DNA of 39,239 nucleotides from Micromonospora avicenniae (GCF_900156065.1 NZ_FTNF01000034.1:1-39239), one strand, 5' to 3'; numbered from the stretch's first letter, positions 23,699 to 31,873 are shown. Program-made: numbers and translations. The notes: generated from the sequence alone by a model not told the origin.

Positions 23699-23770
23699 TA
23701 GGCCGTACGGGATTCGAACCCGTGACCTCCCGGGTGAGAACCGGGTGAGCTTCCGCTGCTCCAACGGCCC
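23699..23770 (-). tRNA. tRNA-Glu(CTC)-like gene, atypical
   Basis: The 72-nt minus-strand cloverleaf has acceptor GGGCCGT/ACGGCCT with a G-U pair at 1-72, D-stem GAGC/GCTC with a 7-nt loop AGCGGAA, anticodon stem CCCGG/CCGGG, loop TTCTCAC and T-stem ACGGG/CCCGT with loop TTCGAAT. The anticodon is CTC (23736-23738), so a database tool would call it glutamate. The D-arm and A73 discriminator do not look like a standard bacterial tRNA-Glu. CCA is not encoded. It lies 29 bp upstream of the Gly-like tRNA and 49 bp past a terminator, on the same strand as rtcB. Confidence 0.75.
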
Positions 23771-23819
23771 GTGCCGGACGGGTGACCCCCCGACCCGCCC
23801 GGTGCCGGGGCCACGGACG

Positions 23820-23852
23820 AAAAAACCGCCCGGACCCCGGCGGGGTGGGCGG
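23820..23852 (-). terminator. Rho-independent terminator with T6 tail
   Basis: On the minus strand CCGCCC-ACCCC-GCC-GGGGT-CC-GGGCGG (23852-23826) forms a two-part stem followed directly by TTTTTT (23825-23820). It is the most classical terminator in the window. It ends a minus-strand transcript coming from about 24070, which supports the small ORF next to it. Confidence 0.85.
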
Positions 23853-23871
23853 CTGCGTGTACGCGGGCGCG

Positions 23872-24006
23872 TCAGTCGCGCCGCCGCCTCCCCCCATACC
23901 GGCCCCCCACGAACCGGCCCCGACCCAGGGATTCCTCGGCTGTGGCCGGCCACGCACCGCCCTGCGGCACTGGCCGCGAGGCTCGGGTATTGGTGCGCTG
24001 CGACAC
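23872..24006 (-). CDS. Putative 44-residue basic peptide
   Basis: I do not recognise this small protein. GTG 24004-24006 follows AGGGAG with a 6-nt gap, and the frame ends at TGA 23872-23874, 20 bp before the classical terminator. A candidate promoter on the minus strand (TTTGCT, 18 bp, TACCGT, about 24048-24077) lies at a fitting distance. The product is rich in Arg and Gly, ending in GRYGGRRRRD, with no cysteine and no signal peptide. Third-position GC is about 80 percent, slightly below that of the neighbouring genes. The promoter-RBS-ORF-terminator set argues for a real short transcript. It could instead be a non-coding leader RNA for the tRNA-rtcB unit. Confidence 0.4.
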   Translation of the reverse strand: MSQRTNTRASRPVPQGGAWPATAEESLGRGRFVGGRYGGRRRRD

Positions 24007-24067
24007 GACGTACTCCCTGGGACCGATCGGTTGACCTTGCGGGAACGACGGTAGGCGGACCGCGCGC

Positions 24068-24104
24068 GGACAGCAAACGGTATTACCGGCTACGGTCGAT
24101 CACC
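24068..24104 (+). promoter_or_regulatory. Leaderless promoter of the esterase gene
   Basis: TACGGT (24091-24096) matches the TANNNT -10 consensus and ends eight bases before GTG 24105. No ribosome site is present. A weak -35 (GGACAG-like, about 24067-24072) lies at the right distance. This fits leaderless transcription starting at or next to the GTG. Confidence 0.5.
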
Positions 24105-24899
24105 GTGGCCCTGATGCGTGTCGACTTCTACTCCGAGGTGCTCACCCTCAGCACCTCGATGACCGTGATCCTGCCGCAGCGCACGTCGTCGCAGATCGGC
24201 ATGTCCGGCGGCGCGACCGCCGGCGATCCCCCAGTGCTCTACCTGCTGCACGGGCTCACCGACGACGACACGATCTGGCTGCGCCGCACCTCCATCGAGC
24301 GGTACGTGGCACCGCTCGGACTGGCCGTGGTGATGCCTCAGGTCGCCCGGAGCTTCTACACCGACGAGGCGCACGGCAACCGGTACTGGACCTTCCTCAG
24401 CGAGGAACTGCCGCAGCTGTGCCACTCCTTCTTCCGGATCTCGCAACGCCGGGAGGACACGTTCGTCGCCGGTCTGTCGATGGGCGGCTACGGCGCGGTG
24501 AAGTGGGCGCTGCGCGACCCGGGGCGGTTCGCGGCGGCGGCGACCCTCTCCGGCGCCCTCGACCTCGCCCACCGGCGGCAGCACCCGACCCATCCGATCA
24601 ACCCGGAGGTCTGGCACACCGTCTTCGGCGGCCGCACCATCGCCGGTACGGACGACGACACCATCGCACTGCTGGACCGGGTGGGCGAGGAGGACGCGGA
24701 ACGTCCCGCGCTCTACGTCGCCTGCGGCACCGAGGACTTCCTGTACGAGGACAACCAGCACTTCGTCGCCGCCGCCCGGGAGCGGGGTGTGCCGCTCACC
24801 GTCGACTTCTCCCCGGGCGACCACGACTGGGGCTACTGGGACACGAAGATCCAGGACGTGCTCGCCTGGCTGCCCCTGCCGGGAGCCAGCAGGGCTTGA
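24105..24899 (+). CDS. Alpha/beta-hydrolase, esterase D-type
   Basis: The 264-residue protein matches the esterase D/putative-esterase branch of alpha/beta hydrolases: LYLLHGLTDDDTIWLRRT (46-63) with the oxyanion HG, GLSMGGYGAVKWAL with nucleophile Ser125, ACGTEDFLYEDN with Asp211, and SPGDHDWGYWD with His240. It has no signal peptide, so it acts in the cytoplasm on short acyl esters; S-formylglutathione-hydrolase-like and tributyrin-type esterases share this form. The GTG at 24105 is preferred over ATG 24114 because a TACGGT -10 box lies eight bases before it with no ribosome site, suggesting a leaderless mRNA. It is convergent with the mini-DinB gene. Its physiological substrate is unknown. 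Confidence 0.82.
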   Translation: MALMRVDFYSEVLTLSTSMTVILPQRTSSQIGMSGGATAGDPPVLYLLHGLTDDDTIWLRRTSIERYVAPLGLAVVMPQVARSFYTDEAHGNRYWTFLSEELPQLCHSFFRISQRREDTFVAGLSMGGYGAVKWALRDPGRFAAAATLSGALDLAHRRQHPTHPINPEVWHTVFGGRTIAGTDDDTIALLDRVGEEDAERPALYVACGTEDFLYEDNQHFVAAARERGVPLTVDFSPGDHDWGYWDTKIQDVLAWLPLPGASRA

Positions 24900-25000
24900 G
24901 GCGTCCCGGCACTCACCCCGCGGTCGCCACCGCGCCGCGGCACGGCGGCCGCACCGCCGTCGCGTCCCTGCCCGGCGGGGCGGCGCGGGCCGCCGACCGG

Positions 25001-25507
25001 TCAGGCGCCGACGGTGCCGTCGATCGCCTCGCGCAGCAGGTCGGCGTGCCCGTTGTGGCGCGCGTACTCGTGGATGAGGTGCAGCATCACCAGCCGCAGC
25101 GACACGTCCTCGCCCCAGCGGGCGTTGTGGGCGGTGACGTCCAGCGACTCCGCCGCCCGCTCGATCCGCCGGGAGTGCTCGACCTCCCGCTGCCAGGCGG
25201 CGAACGCCTCCGCCCGGGTCGACGAGCCGGCGTCGTACGCCACCTGGTAGTCGCCGCTGTCCGACCAGACCAGCGGGATGTCCTCGGCGTTGACGACCTT
25301 CCGGAACCAGGTCCGCTCGACCTCGGCCATGTGCCGGACCAGCCCGAGCAGGGAGAGCGTCGAGGGCGGCGACGACTGCCGCCGCAACTCCTCGTCGCTG
25401 AGCCCGTCGCACTTCATGGCCAGCGTCGCCCGGTGGTAGTCGAGGAACGCCCGCAGCGTCTCCCGCTCCCCACCGGTCAACGGCGGCCCGATCCGCTCCG
25501 TCGTCAC
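25001..25507 (-). CDS. Mini-DinB (DUF664) family protein
   Basis: The 168-residue protein has the four-helix DinB-like layout of the actinobacterial DUF664 family: ERETLRAFLDYHRATLAMKCDGLSDEELRRQ at the start, LSLLGLVRHMAEVERTWFRKVV in helix 2, and LVMLHLIHEYARHNGHADLLREAIDG at the end. The spaced histidines (RHMAE and EYARHNGHAD) are the likely metal ligands. Relatives are thiol-dependent S-transferases or metal-binding enzymes. The start is GTG 25505-25507. It lies 97 bp after the VanX-like gene on the same strand and could be read through from it, but no functional tie is visible. Confidence 0.85.
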   Translation of the reverse strand: MTTERIGPPLTGGERETLRAFLDYHRATLAMKCDGLSDEELRRQSSPPSTLSLLGLVRHMAEVERTWFRKVVNAEDIPLVWSDSGDYQVAYDAGSSTRAEAFAAWQREVEHSRRIERAAESLDVTAHNARWGEDVSLRLVMLHLIHEYARHNGHADLLREAIDGTVGA

Positions 25508-25604
25508 TGTCCGCTCCCCCCTCCGTGACGCCCCCGCCGGCACGAGCCGCGGGCCGCGCCGGTACGCGTCGGGAAGGATCATGCCCGAGCCGCTGGCGGG
25601 CCGC

Positions 25605-26522
25605 TCACCCGACCGACGAACGGGCCACCGGGGCGTCGAAGAAGGTGTCCGGGTACGGCTCGTCCGCGAAGCTGTAGTGCCACCACTCACCGGGGTAGTT
25701 GACGAACCCGGCGTCGCTCATCAGCCGTTCGAGCAGCATCCGGTTCGCGCGAGCCGTACCGCTGATGCCCGGTGCGGCCGTCCGCGCCAGCGGGTCGAAA
25801 CAGTCGAAGCCGGTACCCATGTCGATGCTGTTGTCCGGGAAACGTTGGGCATGCGGTGCGGTGCAGGACACCAGCGGCTGGCCGGGCATGAACGGCGGCT
25901 GGTCGGCGGGTGGCTCGGGAACCAGCGTCAGGTCCATCGTGCTGCCCCGGCTGTGCGCGGTGGGCGCCCCGATGTACCCCTCCGCGAACAGCCGGGACTT
26001 GTCCACGTGCGGGTAGAACTCGGCCTTGCTCTGCTGCTCGCCGGGGCGCTTGGACCATGCGACGAAGTCGTTCACGGCCGGCACCGGGCGGTAGCAGTCG
26101 TACACCTTGAGGCTGTGCCCACCCGCCAGGGCGGCGTCCTGCACCCGGCGCAGCGCCTCCGCTGCCCGCCGGGTCAGCAGGCAGAGCGGCTCCCGGTAGC
26201 CGGTGATGGGCCGTCCGACGAAGTTGTGCGGGCTGGCGTACCGGATGTCGGTGCGGATACGCGGATCGACGTCGCCGAGCACCACGAAGCCGGGCAGCCG
26301 CGGCCGGCCGGTGGCGGACACGGCCGGCGAGACGCTGCTCGGGTGCGGGCTGGTCGGCGAGGGCTGCGGAGCCGGGGGCGTCGGCGCGGGCCGCGGCTCC
26401 GACCGGGTACAACCGGCGAGCAGCACGCTGGCCGTGAGCAGCGCGGCGGTGACCCGGGCCCGGCGCCGGCGCGAACGGTGCCGGCTCGTCGCCCCGCACC
26501 ACACCGCCCCCGACCTGCGCAC
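25605..26522 (-). CDS. VanX-like D-Ala-D-Ala dipeptidase lipoprotein (M15D)
   Basis: The protein has an Arg-rich N-terminus, a hydrophobic segment and the lipobox LLAGC (about 34-38), then a Pro/Ser linker and an M15D domain: FVVLGDVDPRIRTDIRYASPHNF, YDCYRPVPAV with Arg145, AHSRGSTMDLTL with zinc ligands His190 and Asp197, and PGEWWHYSF with catalytic Glu279 and ligand His282. These match VanX/DdpX peptidases, which cut D-Ala-D-Ala. Resistance-type VanX is cytoplasmic, whereas the lipobox places this one outside, suggesting peptide scavenging or cell-wall turnover. It starts 12 bp after the esterase-like gene and may be the last gene of the sugar operon. The exact start is uncertain: GTG 26520-26522 or GTG 26502-26504. 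Confidence 0.85.
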   Translation of the reverse strand: MRRSGAVWCGATSRHRSRRRRARVTAALLTASVLLAGCTRSEPRPAPTPPAPQPSPTSPHPSSVSPAVSATGRPRLPGFVVLGDVDPRIRTDIRYASPHNFVGRPITGYREPLCLLTRRAAEALRRVQDAALAGGHSLKVYDCYRPVPAVNDFVAWSKRPGEQQSKAEFYPHVDKSRLFAEGYIGAPTAHSRGSTMDLTLVPEPPADQPPFMPGQPLVSCTAPHAQRFPDNSIDMGTGFDCFDPLARTAAPGISGTARANRMLLERLMSDAGFVNYPGEWWHYSFADEPYPDTFFDAPVARSSVG

Positions 26523-26534
26523 CCGTCCTGTCTA

Positions 26535-27533
26535 TCAGCCTCCGCCCGCCCCCGGTGCGAGGTCGGTGTCGTCGGCCAGGTGCTTTCCGAGGAACCGCAA
26601 CGCCGCCTCGTCGTCCTCGATGCCACCCGCCTCGTGGCCGTTGTAGCGCCACAGCGACAACTCGGTCGGCCCGGCGTGCGCGTTGACGGCGGCGAACACC
26701 GTCGACGGCGGCACGATGTCGTCCATCAACGCCACCGAGTACCGCGCCGGGAGGTGGCAGCGTCGGGCGAAGTTCACCCCGTCGACGTACGCCAGCGTGT
26801 TCAGCACCCGCTCCTCGGCGTCCCGGTGGACGGCCAGGTAGTCACGCACCTCCCGGTACGGGCGGGCGTCGGTGACCACGATGCCGCGCGGGATGTCGCA
26901 GAGGAACGGCACCGCGGCGACGACCGCCCGCAGATCGGGCACGAGCGCGCCGACCGCGAGCGCCAGGCCACCGCCCTGGCTGTGCCCGAGCACCGCGACC
27001 CGCTCCGGGTCGACCGCCGGCAGGGTCCGGGCGGCGTCGACCGCCCGGACCGCGTCGGTGATCAGACGCCGGTAGTAGTACGTGTGCGGGTCGGTGACGC
27101 CCCGGGTCATCACCCCGGGCGCCTCCGGGCCCGCCGCGGCGGGGTCGGGAGTGTCCCCCCGGCTCCACCCCGAGCCCTGCCCGCGGGTGTCCATCTGCAG
27201 GTGCGCGTACCCGGCCGCGGCCCAGAGCAGGTTCTCCAGCGGGTGGCCCCGCCCGCCGCCGTAGCCGGCGTACTGCACGACGGTCGGCCGGGCCGCCCCG
27301 GCGCCGCTGGGCACCCGCAGCCAGGCCCGGACGGGCTGGCCGGCGAACCCGGGAAGCGTCACGTCGTACACGTCGATGCCGGCCAGGTCGGTCGCCGCTC
27401 GCTCGACCCGGACGGTGGAGCCCGCCGACCGGGCCTCGGCCAGCGTGTCCGCCCAGAACCGGTCGAAGTCCTCCGGGTTGCGCACACCGCTGCGGTAGGC
27501 ACGCAACTGCTCCTCGGGCAGGTCGGTGTACAC
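26535..27533 (-). CDS. Acetylxylan-esterase/cephalosporin-C-deacetylase-like hydrolase
   Basis: The 332-residue protein is of the carbohydrate esterase family 7 type: N-terminal YTDLPEEQLRAYRSGVRNPEDFDRFW, VQYAGYGGGRG, HLQMDTRGQGSG, VLGHSQGGGLAL with Ser185, MDDIVPPSTVF with Asp271/272, and YNGHEAGG with His300. It removes acetyl groups from xylo-oligosaccharides and other acetylated small sugars. No signal peptide is present, so it works on imported oligosaccharides. GTG 27531-27533 lies four bases after the GH3 stop, so the pair is co-translated. Together they would deacetylate and hydrolyse acetylated oligosaccharides brought in by the adjacent transporter. Confidence 0.87.
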   Translation of the reverse strand: MYTDLPEEQLRAYRSGVRNPEDFDRFWADTLAEARSAGSTVRVERAATDLAGIDVYDVTLPGFAGQPVRAWLRVPSGAGAARPTVVQYAGYGGGRGHPLENLLWAAAGYAHLQMDTRGQGSGWSRGDTPDPAAAGPEAPGVMTRGVTDPHTYYYRRLITDAVRAVDAARTLPAVDPERVAVLGHSQGGGLALAVGALVPDLRAVVAAVPFLCDIPRGIVVTDARPYREVRDYLAVHRDAEERVLNTLAYVDGVNFARRCHLPARYSVALMDDIVPPSTVFAAVNAHAGPTELSLWRYNGHEAGGIEDDEAALRFLGKHLADDTDLAPGAGGG

Positions 27534-27537
27534 CCGG

Positions 27538-29904
27538 TCAGCCCTCGACCGGCGTGACCGTGAAACGCGGATGCATCCGCCTGGTGTGGTCGACGTACCG
27601 GGCCGGCCCGCGCAGCTCGACCGGCGCCACCAGCCGCGTGTCGGTGCTCGACGCCGCCAGCCGCAGCTCCAGCCCGCCCGGCTCGACCACCCGCCGCCCG
27701 TCCCGTCCGGTGAACGAGAACAGGTCGGCCGGCACGGTCACCGCGATCCGGCAGGAGGCGCCCGGTTCGAGGGACACCCGCTGGTAGCCGATCAGCCGCT
27801 GCACCGGCTGCACCACCGACGCGACCGGGTCGTGCGCGTACACCTGCACCACCTCGCTGCCCCACCGGTCGCCGGCGTTGCGCAGCGTGAAGCTGAGCGC
27901 CAACTCGCCGTCGGTCTGGGCCACCTTGCGGTCGACCACCAACTGCGACCAGTCGAACCGGGTGTAGCTGAGTCCGTGCCCGAACCCGTAGGCCGGGGTC
28001 GGGTCGAGGTTAGAGACGTCGTTGACCTGCCCGAGCCGGGCGGTGAGGTACGGGCCGGGCTGCGCGTACGGCCGGCGGGGCACACTGATCGGCAGCCGCC
28101 CCCGCGGTTCGACCCGGCCGCTGAGCACCCCGGCGATCGCCGGCGTCCCCTCCTCACCGGGGAAGAAGGACTGCACGATGGCGGCGGCCTCGTCGACCGC
28201 GCGCCCGAGCGCGTACGGCCGGCCGGCGATCATCGTGACGACCACCGGCGTCCCGGTGTCGAGCAGCGCGTCGAGCAGTTGCCCCTGTACGCCGGGCAGG
28301 GCCAGCGACTCGGCGTCGCAGCCCTCGCCGCTGGTGCCGCGGCCGAACAGCCCGGCCCGGTCGCCGAGGGCGGCGATCACCAGGTCCGCGTCACGGGCGG
28401 CGCGGACGGCCGCCGCGATCCCGTCGGGCTCGGGGCCGTCGATGCTCACCCCGGTCTCGACCATGACGGTGCTGGACGGGAACTCGGCGCGTACCGCCTG
28501 TGCCAGGGTCGGCAGCTCGATCCCGACCGGCACCTCCGGGTGGCGGGGACCGACGTGCAGCGGGAAGGAGTAGCAGCCGAGCACCGCGGTGGAGTTCTCC
28601 GCCTGTGGCCCGATCACCGCGATCCGCGCGGGAGCGGCCAGCGGCAGGATGCCTTCGTTTCGCAGCAGCACCACGGCTTCCTCGGCCACCTGGCGGGCCA
28701 GCGCCCGGTTGGCCGGTGAGTCCAGGTCGACGCGGCCACGCAACGTCTCCGGGTCGCCGAGGTCGACACCGTCGAGCGCCGGGGGCACCGGAGACCACCC
28801 GGCGTCCAGGAGCCCGAGCTGGCCCTTCTGCAACAGCACCCGGCGCACCGCCCGGTCGATCAGCGACTCCGGCACGTCGCCGGCGGCGAGCGCCGCGTGC
28901 AACGGCTCGCCGAACGTCTTGACCGTGGGCAGCTCGACGTCCACTCCGGCGGCGAGTGCCGCACCGGCGGCCTCGCCCCAGCTGCCGGCCACCCCGTGCA
29001 GGGCGTGCAGGAACGCGATGCCGAAGTAGTCGGCGACCACCGTGCCGGTGAAGCCCCAGGTGTCCCGGAGCAGGCCGGTGAGCAGCCGCTCGTCGGCGGC
29101 AGACGGTATCCCGTCGGTGTCGGTGTAGGCGTGCATCACCGAGCGGACGTCGCTCTCCCGGACCGCCATCTCGAACGGCAGCAGCATCACGTCGGCGCGC
29201 TCACGCGGACCCATGCCGACCGGCGCGTGGTTACGTGCGGCCCGGGAGGCCGAGTAGCCCGCGAAGTGCTTGAGGGTGGCGACCACCCCCGCGGACTCCA
29301 GCCCCTGGACGTACGCGGTGGCGACCGTCCCGACCAGGTAGGGGTCTTCGCCGACGGTCTCCTCGACCCGTCCCCACCGGGCGTCGCGGACCACGTCGAG
29401 CACCGGCGCGAGCCCCTGGTGCACGCCGACGCGGCGCAGGTCGGCGCCGATGGCGGCGGCCATCCGCCGGATCAGCTCCGGGTCGAAGGTGGCTCCCCAG
29501 GACAGCGGCACCGGATAGGCGGTGGCGCCCCAGGTGGCGAAGCCGGCCAGGCACTCCTCGTGCGCCAGGGCCGGGATGCCGAACCGGTTCGCCTCGACGA
29601 TGCGCTGCTGGGTGCGCAGCAGCGAGAGCGCGCCGAGCGCCGGGTCCACCGGCGCGGTGCCGAACGGTCGGGTCAGCTGACCGAGGCCGGTGGGCAGCAG
29701 GGCGTCGAGGTCGACCAGTTCCTCCATCTCGTGCTGGAACGGCGCGACCTCGCCGCCGTCGGCCGAGGCGCCGACCCAGACGCCGTACAGCTGAGCGATC
29801 TTCTCCGGAAGGGTCATCGCGGCGACCAGGGCGTCGACGCGGGTGGCCAGGTCGTACGAGGGGTCGTTCCAGATGGCGGTGCCTGGTTCGATGTCCACTG
29901 TCAC
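27538..29904 (-). CDS. GH3 family beta-glucosidase/beta-xylosidase
   Basis: The 788-residue protein has the three-part GH3 layout: an N-terminal (beta/alpha) barrel with LAPVLDVVRDARWGRVEETVGEDPYLV (165-191), LKHFAGY (211-217), and VVADYFGI with nucleophile Asp292; an alpha/beta sandwich (AVVLLRNEGILPL... VIGPQA); and a C-terminal fibronectin III-like domain (LSFTLRNAGDRWGSEVVQVYA). It cleaves non-reducing beta-linked glucose or xylose from oligosaccharides. No signal peptide is seen, so it is intracellular. It is preceded by 107 bp without a gene and followed by the acetylxylan-esterase-like gene. Context favours xylo-oligosaccharides, but beta-glucosides cannot be excluded. Confidence 0.93.
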   Translation of the reverse strand: MTVDIEPGTAIWNDPSYDLATRVDALVAAMTLPEKIAQLYGVWVGASADGGEVAPFQHEMEELVDLDALLPTGLGQLTRPFGTAPVDPALGALSLLRTQQRIVEANRFGIPALAHEECLAGFATWGATAYPVPLSWGATFDPELIRRMAAAIGADLRRVGVHQGLAPVLDVVRDARWGRVEETVGEDPYLVGTVATAYVQGLESAGVVATLKHFAGYSASRAARNHAPVGMGPRERADVMLLPFEMAVRESDVRSVMHAYTDTDGIPSAADERLLTGLLRDTWGFTGTVVADYFGIAFLHALHGVAGSWGEAAGAALAAGVDVELPTVKTFGEPLHAALAAGDVPESLIDRAVRRVLLQKGQLGLLDAGWSPVPPALDGVDLGDPETLRGRVDLDSPANRALARQVAEEAVVLLRNEGILPLAAPARIAVIGPQAENSTAVLGCYSFPLHVGPRHPEVPVGIELPTLAQAVRAEFPSSTVMVETGVSIDGPEPDGIAAAVRAARDADLVIAALGDRAGLFGRGTSGEGCDAESLALPGVQGQLLDALLDTGTPVVVTMIAGRPYALGRAVDEAAAIVQSFFPGEEGTPAIAGVLSGRVEPRGRLPISVPRRPYAQPGPYLTARLGQVNDVSNLDPTPAYGFGHGLSYTRFDWSQLVVDRKVAQTDGELALSFTLRNAGDRWGSEVVQVYAHDPVASVVQPVQRLIGYQRVSLEPGASCRIAVTVPADLFSFTGRDGRRVVEPGGLELRLAASSTDTRLVAPVELRGPARYVDHTRRMHPRFTVTPVEG

Positions 29905-30011
29905 TTGTCGGTCACTTTCCTCCGACGCCCATCAGCCCGGGCAGCGCCCGGTGGGCGTACAGGTTGACGGTTGTGCTGTGTCTTCTCCGCTGCGGCTCCC
30001 AGGGCTGCTGC

Positions 30012-30872
30012 TCAGCCCTTGACCGCACCTTGCAGGCCGCCGACGATCTGCTTCTCGGCGAAGGTGAAGAAGAGAAGTGCCGGCAACATCGCCAGCGACG
30101 TGAAGGCGAGGATCCCGGCGGTGTCGGAGGTGTACTGGCTCGAGAAGTTCTGCACGCCCAGCGGCAGGGTGTGCAGGTCGGCATCGCCGAGGACGAGCAG
30201 TGGCAGGAGGAACGCGTTCCAGCTGGCCACGAACGCGAGGACCCCGACGGTGACAAGCGCCGGCCGCGACAGCGGCAGCATGATGCGCCAGAGGAAGCCG
30301 AGCCGGCCGGCGCCGTCGATGGCGGCGGCGTCCTCCAGTTCGCGGGGGACGGCGGAGAGGAAGGGGCGCAGGATGACGATCGTGAGGGGCAGGGAGAAGG
30401 CGATCTGCGGGAGGATCACCGCGTAGTAGGAGTTGATGAGGGTCAGGTCGCGCAGCATCAGGTACAGCGGCAGGATCGCCGCGCCTGAGGGAAAGAGCAG
30501 GCCGAGGGTGAAGAAGGTGTAGAGGCCCTCACGCCCGCGGAAGGTGTAACGGGCCAGCACGAACGCCGCGCAGACGCCGAGCACCACGACACCGGCCGTC
30601 GTACCCAGAGCGATCACCGCGCTGTTGAACGCCTGTTTCCAGAAGTCGCTCTGCGTGAGCACTCTGACGTAGTTGTCCCAGACCCATGGGTCGGGCAGGC
30701 CGGCCGGGTCCGCGATGATCTGCGGGGTGGTGCGGAAGCCACCGACGATCACGTAGATCACCGGGGCGATCGACACGGCCGCGACCGCGAGAGCCAGCGC
30801 GTAGGTGAGCGGGGTGCTCCACGCCAGCGGGCGTCGGGTCACGGCCGGGGGCGGGACGGATTCAGCGGCCAC
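30012..30872 (-). CDS. ABC sugar transporter permease, MalG-like (operon 2)
   Basis: The 286-residue six-helix permease has the CUT1 EAA loop ELEDAAAIDGAGRLGFLWRIMLP at about 185-207 and the C-terminal QIVGGLQGAVKG. The first helix (LTYALALAVAAVSIAPVIYVIVGGF) is followed by the large extracytoplasmic loop with TTPQIIADPAGLPD. GTG 30870-30872 lies two bases after the partner's stop. It pairs with the MalF-like protein to import the oligosaccharide used by the GH3 enzyme. No ATPase gene accompanies it. Confidence 0.9.
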   Translation of the reverse strand: MAAESVPPPAVTRRPLAWSTPLTYALALAVAAVSIAPVIYVIVGGFRTTPQIIADPAGLPDPWVWDNYVRVLTQSDFWKQAFNSAVIALGTTAGVVVLGVCAAFVLARYTFRGREGLYTFFTLGLLFPSGAAILPLYLMLRDLTLINSYYAVILPQIAFSLPLTIVILRPFLSAVPRELEDAAAIDGAGRLGFLWRIMLPLSRPALVTVGVLAFVASWNAFLLPLLVLGDADLHTLPLGVQNFSSQYTSDTAGILAFTSLAMLPALLFFTFAEKQIVGGLQGAVKG

Positions 30873-30874
30873 TG

Positions 30875-31873
30875 TCAGTTCACCCTTCCGGTGACGGCGC
30901 CATCGATGTCACGGCGGAGCAGGAAACGCTGGAACAGCAGCGCCGCGACGAAGGAGATGACGAACAGGATCACGGCGACCGCGTTGCCGTAGCCCCACAA
31001 CCGGGCGAAGAAGCCGTTGTCCACCATGTACGTGGCCATGGTGGCCGAGGCGCCGAGCGACCGCACCGCGGGCACCGAGGTCACCCAGATGACCTCGAAG
31101 GCCTGCAGGGAACCGATCATCGAGAGGAACATCCAGATCCGGATCGTCGGCCCCAGCAGCGGGAGCATGACGTGACGCTGGGTCTGCCACCAGCTCGCGC
31201 CGTCGATCGCGGCGGCCTCGGTCAGCTCCGGCGGTACGTTCGACAGGCCGGCGAGCAGCAGGATGATGGCGAAGCCGACGTACTTCCAGGTGAGCACGAA
31301 CAGCATCGTCCAGATGACGATGTCGAGGTCGGCGAGCCACGCCCGAACCAGGCTGCCAAGCCCCAGCGACCGCATCAGCGCGTCGACCGTGCCGTTGTCG
31401 GTCAGCAGCAGCTTCCACATGATGCCGGCGGTGACTTCGGCGAGCACGTAGGGTACGAACACGATCAGGCGGAACACGGCGCGGCCACGGAACCGTCGGT
31501 TCAGCAGCAGGGCCACGGCCAGCGCGATGGGCCCCTGGACGACCAGCGATCCGACCACGATGATGGCGTTGTTGCGCAGCGCGTCGAGGAAGATCGGGTC
31601 CTGGAAGGCGAGCACGTAGTTGTCGAATCCGACGTAGTCGGTCGGCGGTCCGATCCCACGCCAGCGGAACAGGCTGTAGTAGACCGCGAATCCCATCGGG
31701 ACCAGCACGAACATCACGTAGACGATGACCGCGGGCAGGGTGAGCCCGACGATCTCGTACCACTTACGCCGGGTCTGCGCGGCGCGGACGGACGAGCGCC
31801 GGGAAGGCCGTAGCCCCGCCGACGGCGCGTCCGCACCGCCGGCGGGGCTCAGGATCGGGTTGGTGGAGGTCAC
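30875..31873 (-). CDS. ABC sugar transporter permease, MalF/UgpA-like (operon 2)
   Basis: The 332-residue permease has a polar, basic N-terminal tail of about 35 residues, first helix IVGLTLPAVIVYVMFVLVPMGFAVYYSLF, the VGFDNYVLAFQDP segment, and the EAA loop LTEAAAIDGASWWQTQRHVMLP (about 225-246). Its GTG start overlaps the stop of the binding-protein gene (GTGA), so membrane and binding subunits are translationally coupled. Confidence 0.9.
   Translation of the reverse strand: MTSTNPILSPAGGADAPSAGLRPSRRSSVRAAQTRRKWYEIVGLTLPAVIVYVMFVLVPMGFAVYYSLFRWRGIGPPTDYVGFDNYVLAFQDPIFLDALRNNAIIVVGSLVVQGPIALAVALLLNRRFRGRAVFRLIVFVPYVLAEVTAGIMWKLLLTDNGTVDALMRSLGLGSLVRAWLADLDIVIWTMLFVLTWKYVGFAIILLLAGLSNVPPELTEAAAIDGASWWQTQRHVMLPLLGPTIRIWMFLSMIGSLQAFEVIWVTSVPAVRSLGASATMATYMVDNGFFARLWGYGNAVAVILFVISFVAALLFQRFLLRRDIDGAVTGRVN

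Noticed and set aside
23641..23790. CRISPR-like or terminator interpretation of the repeated stem sequences
   Set aside because: The sequences fold into full cloverleaves with T-loop TTCGAAT and anticodon arms, so tRNA-like genes explain them better.
25605..26522. Glycopeptide-resistance (van) cluster
   Set aside because: Only a VanX-like peptidase is present and it carries a lipobox. No VanH, VanA-type ligase or VanRS genes are nearby.
29905..30011. Second promoter/operator for the GH3 gene in the 107-bp gap after the permease
   Set aside because: Only a partial match to the LacI half-site and a GC-rich hairpin are visible; neither box pair nor palindrome is good enough to call.
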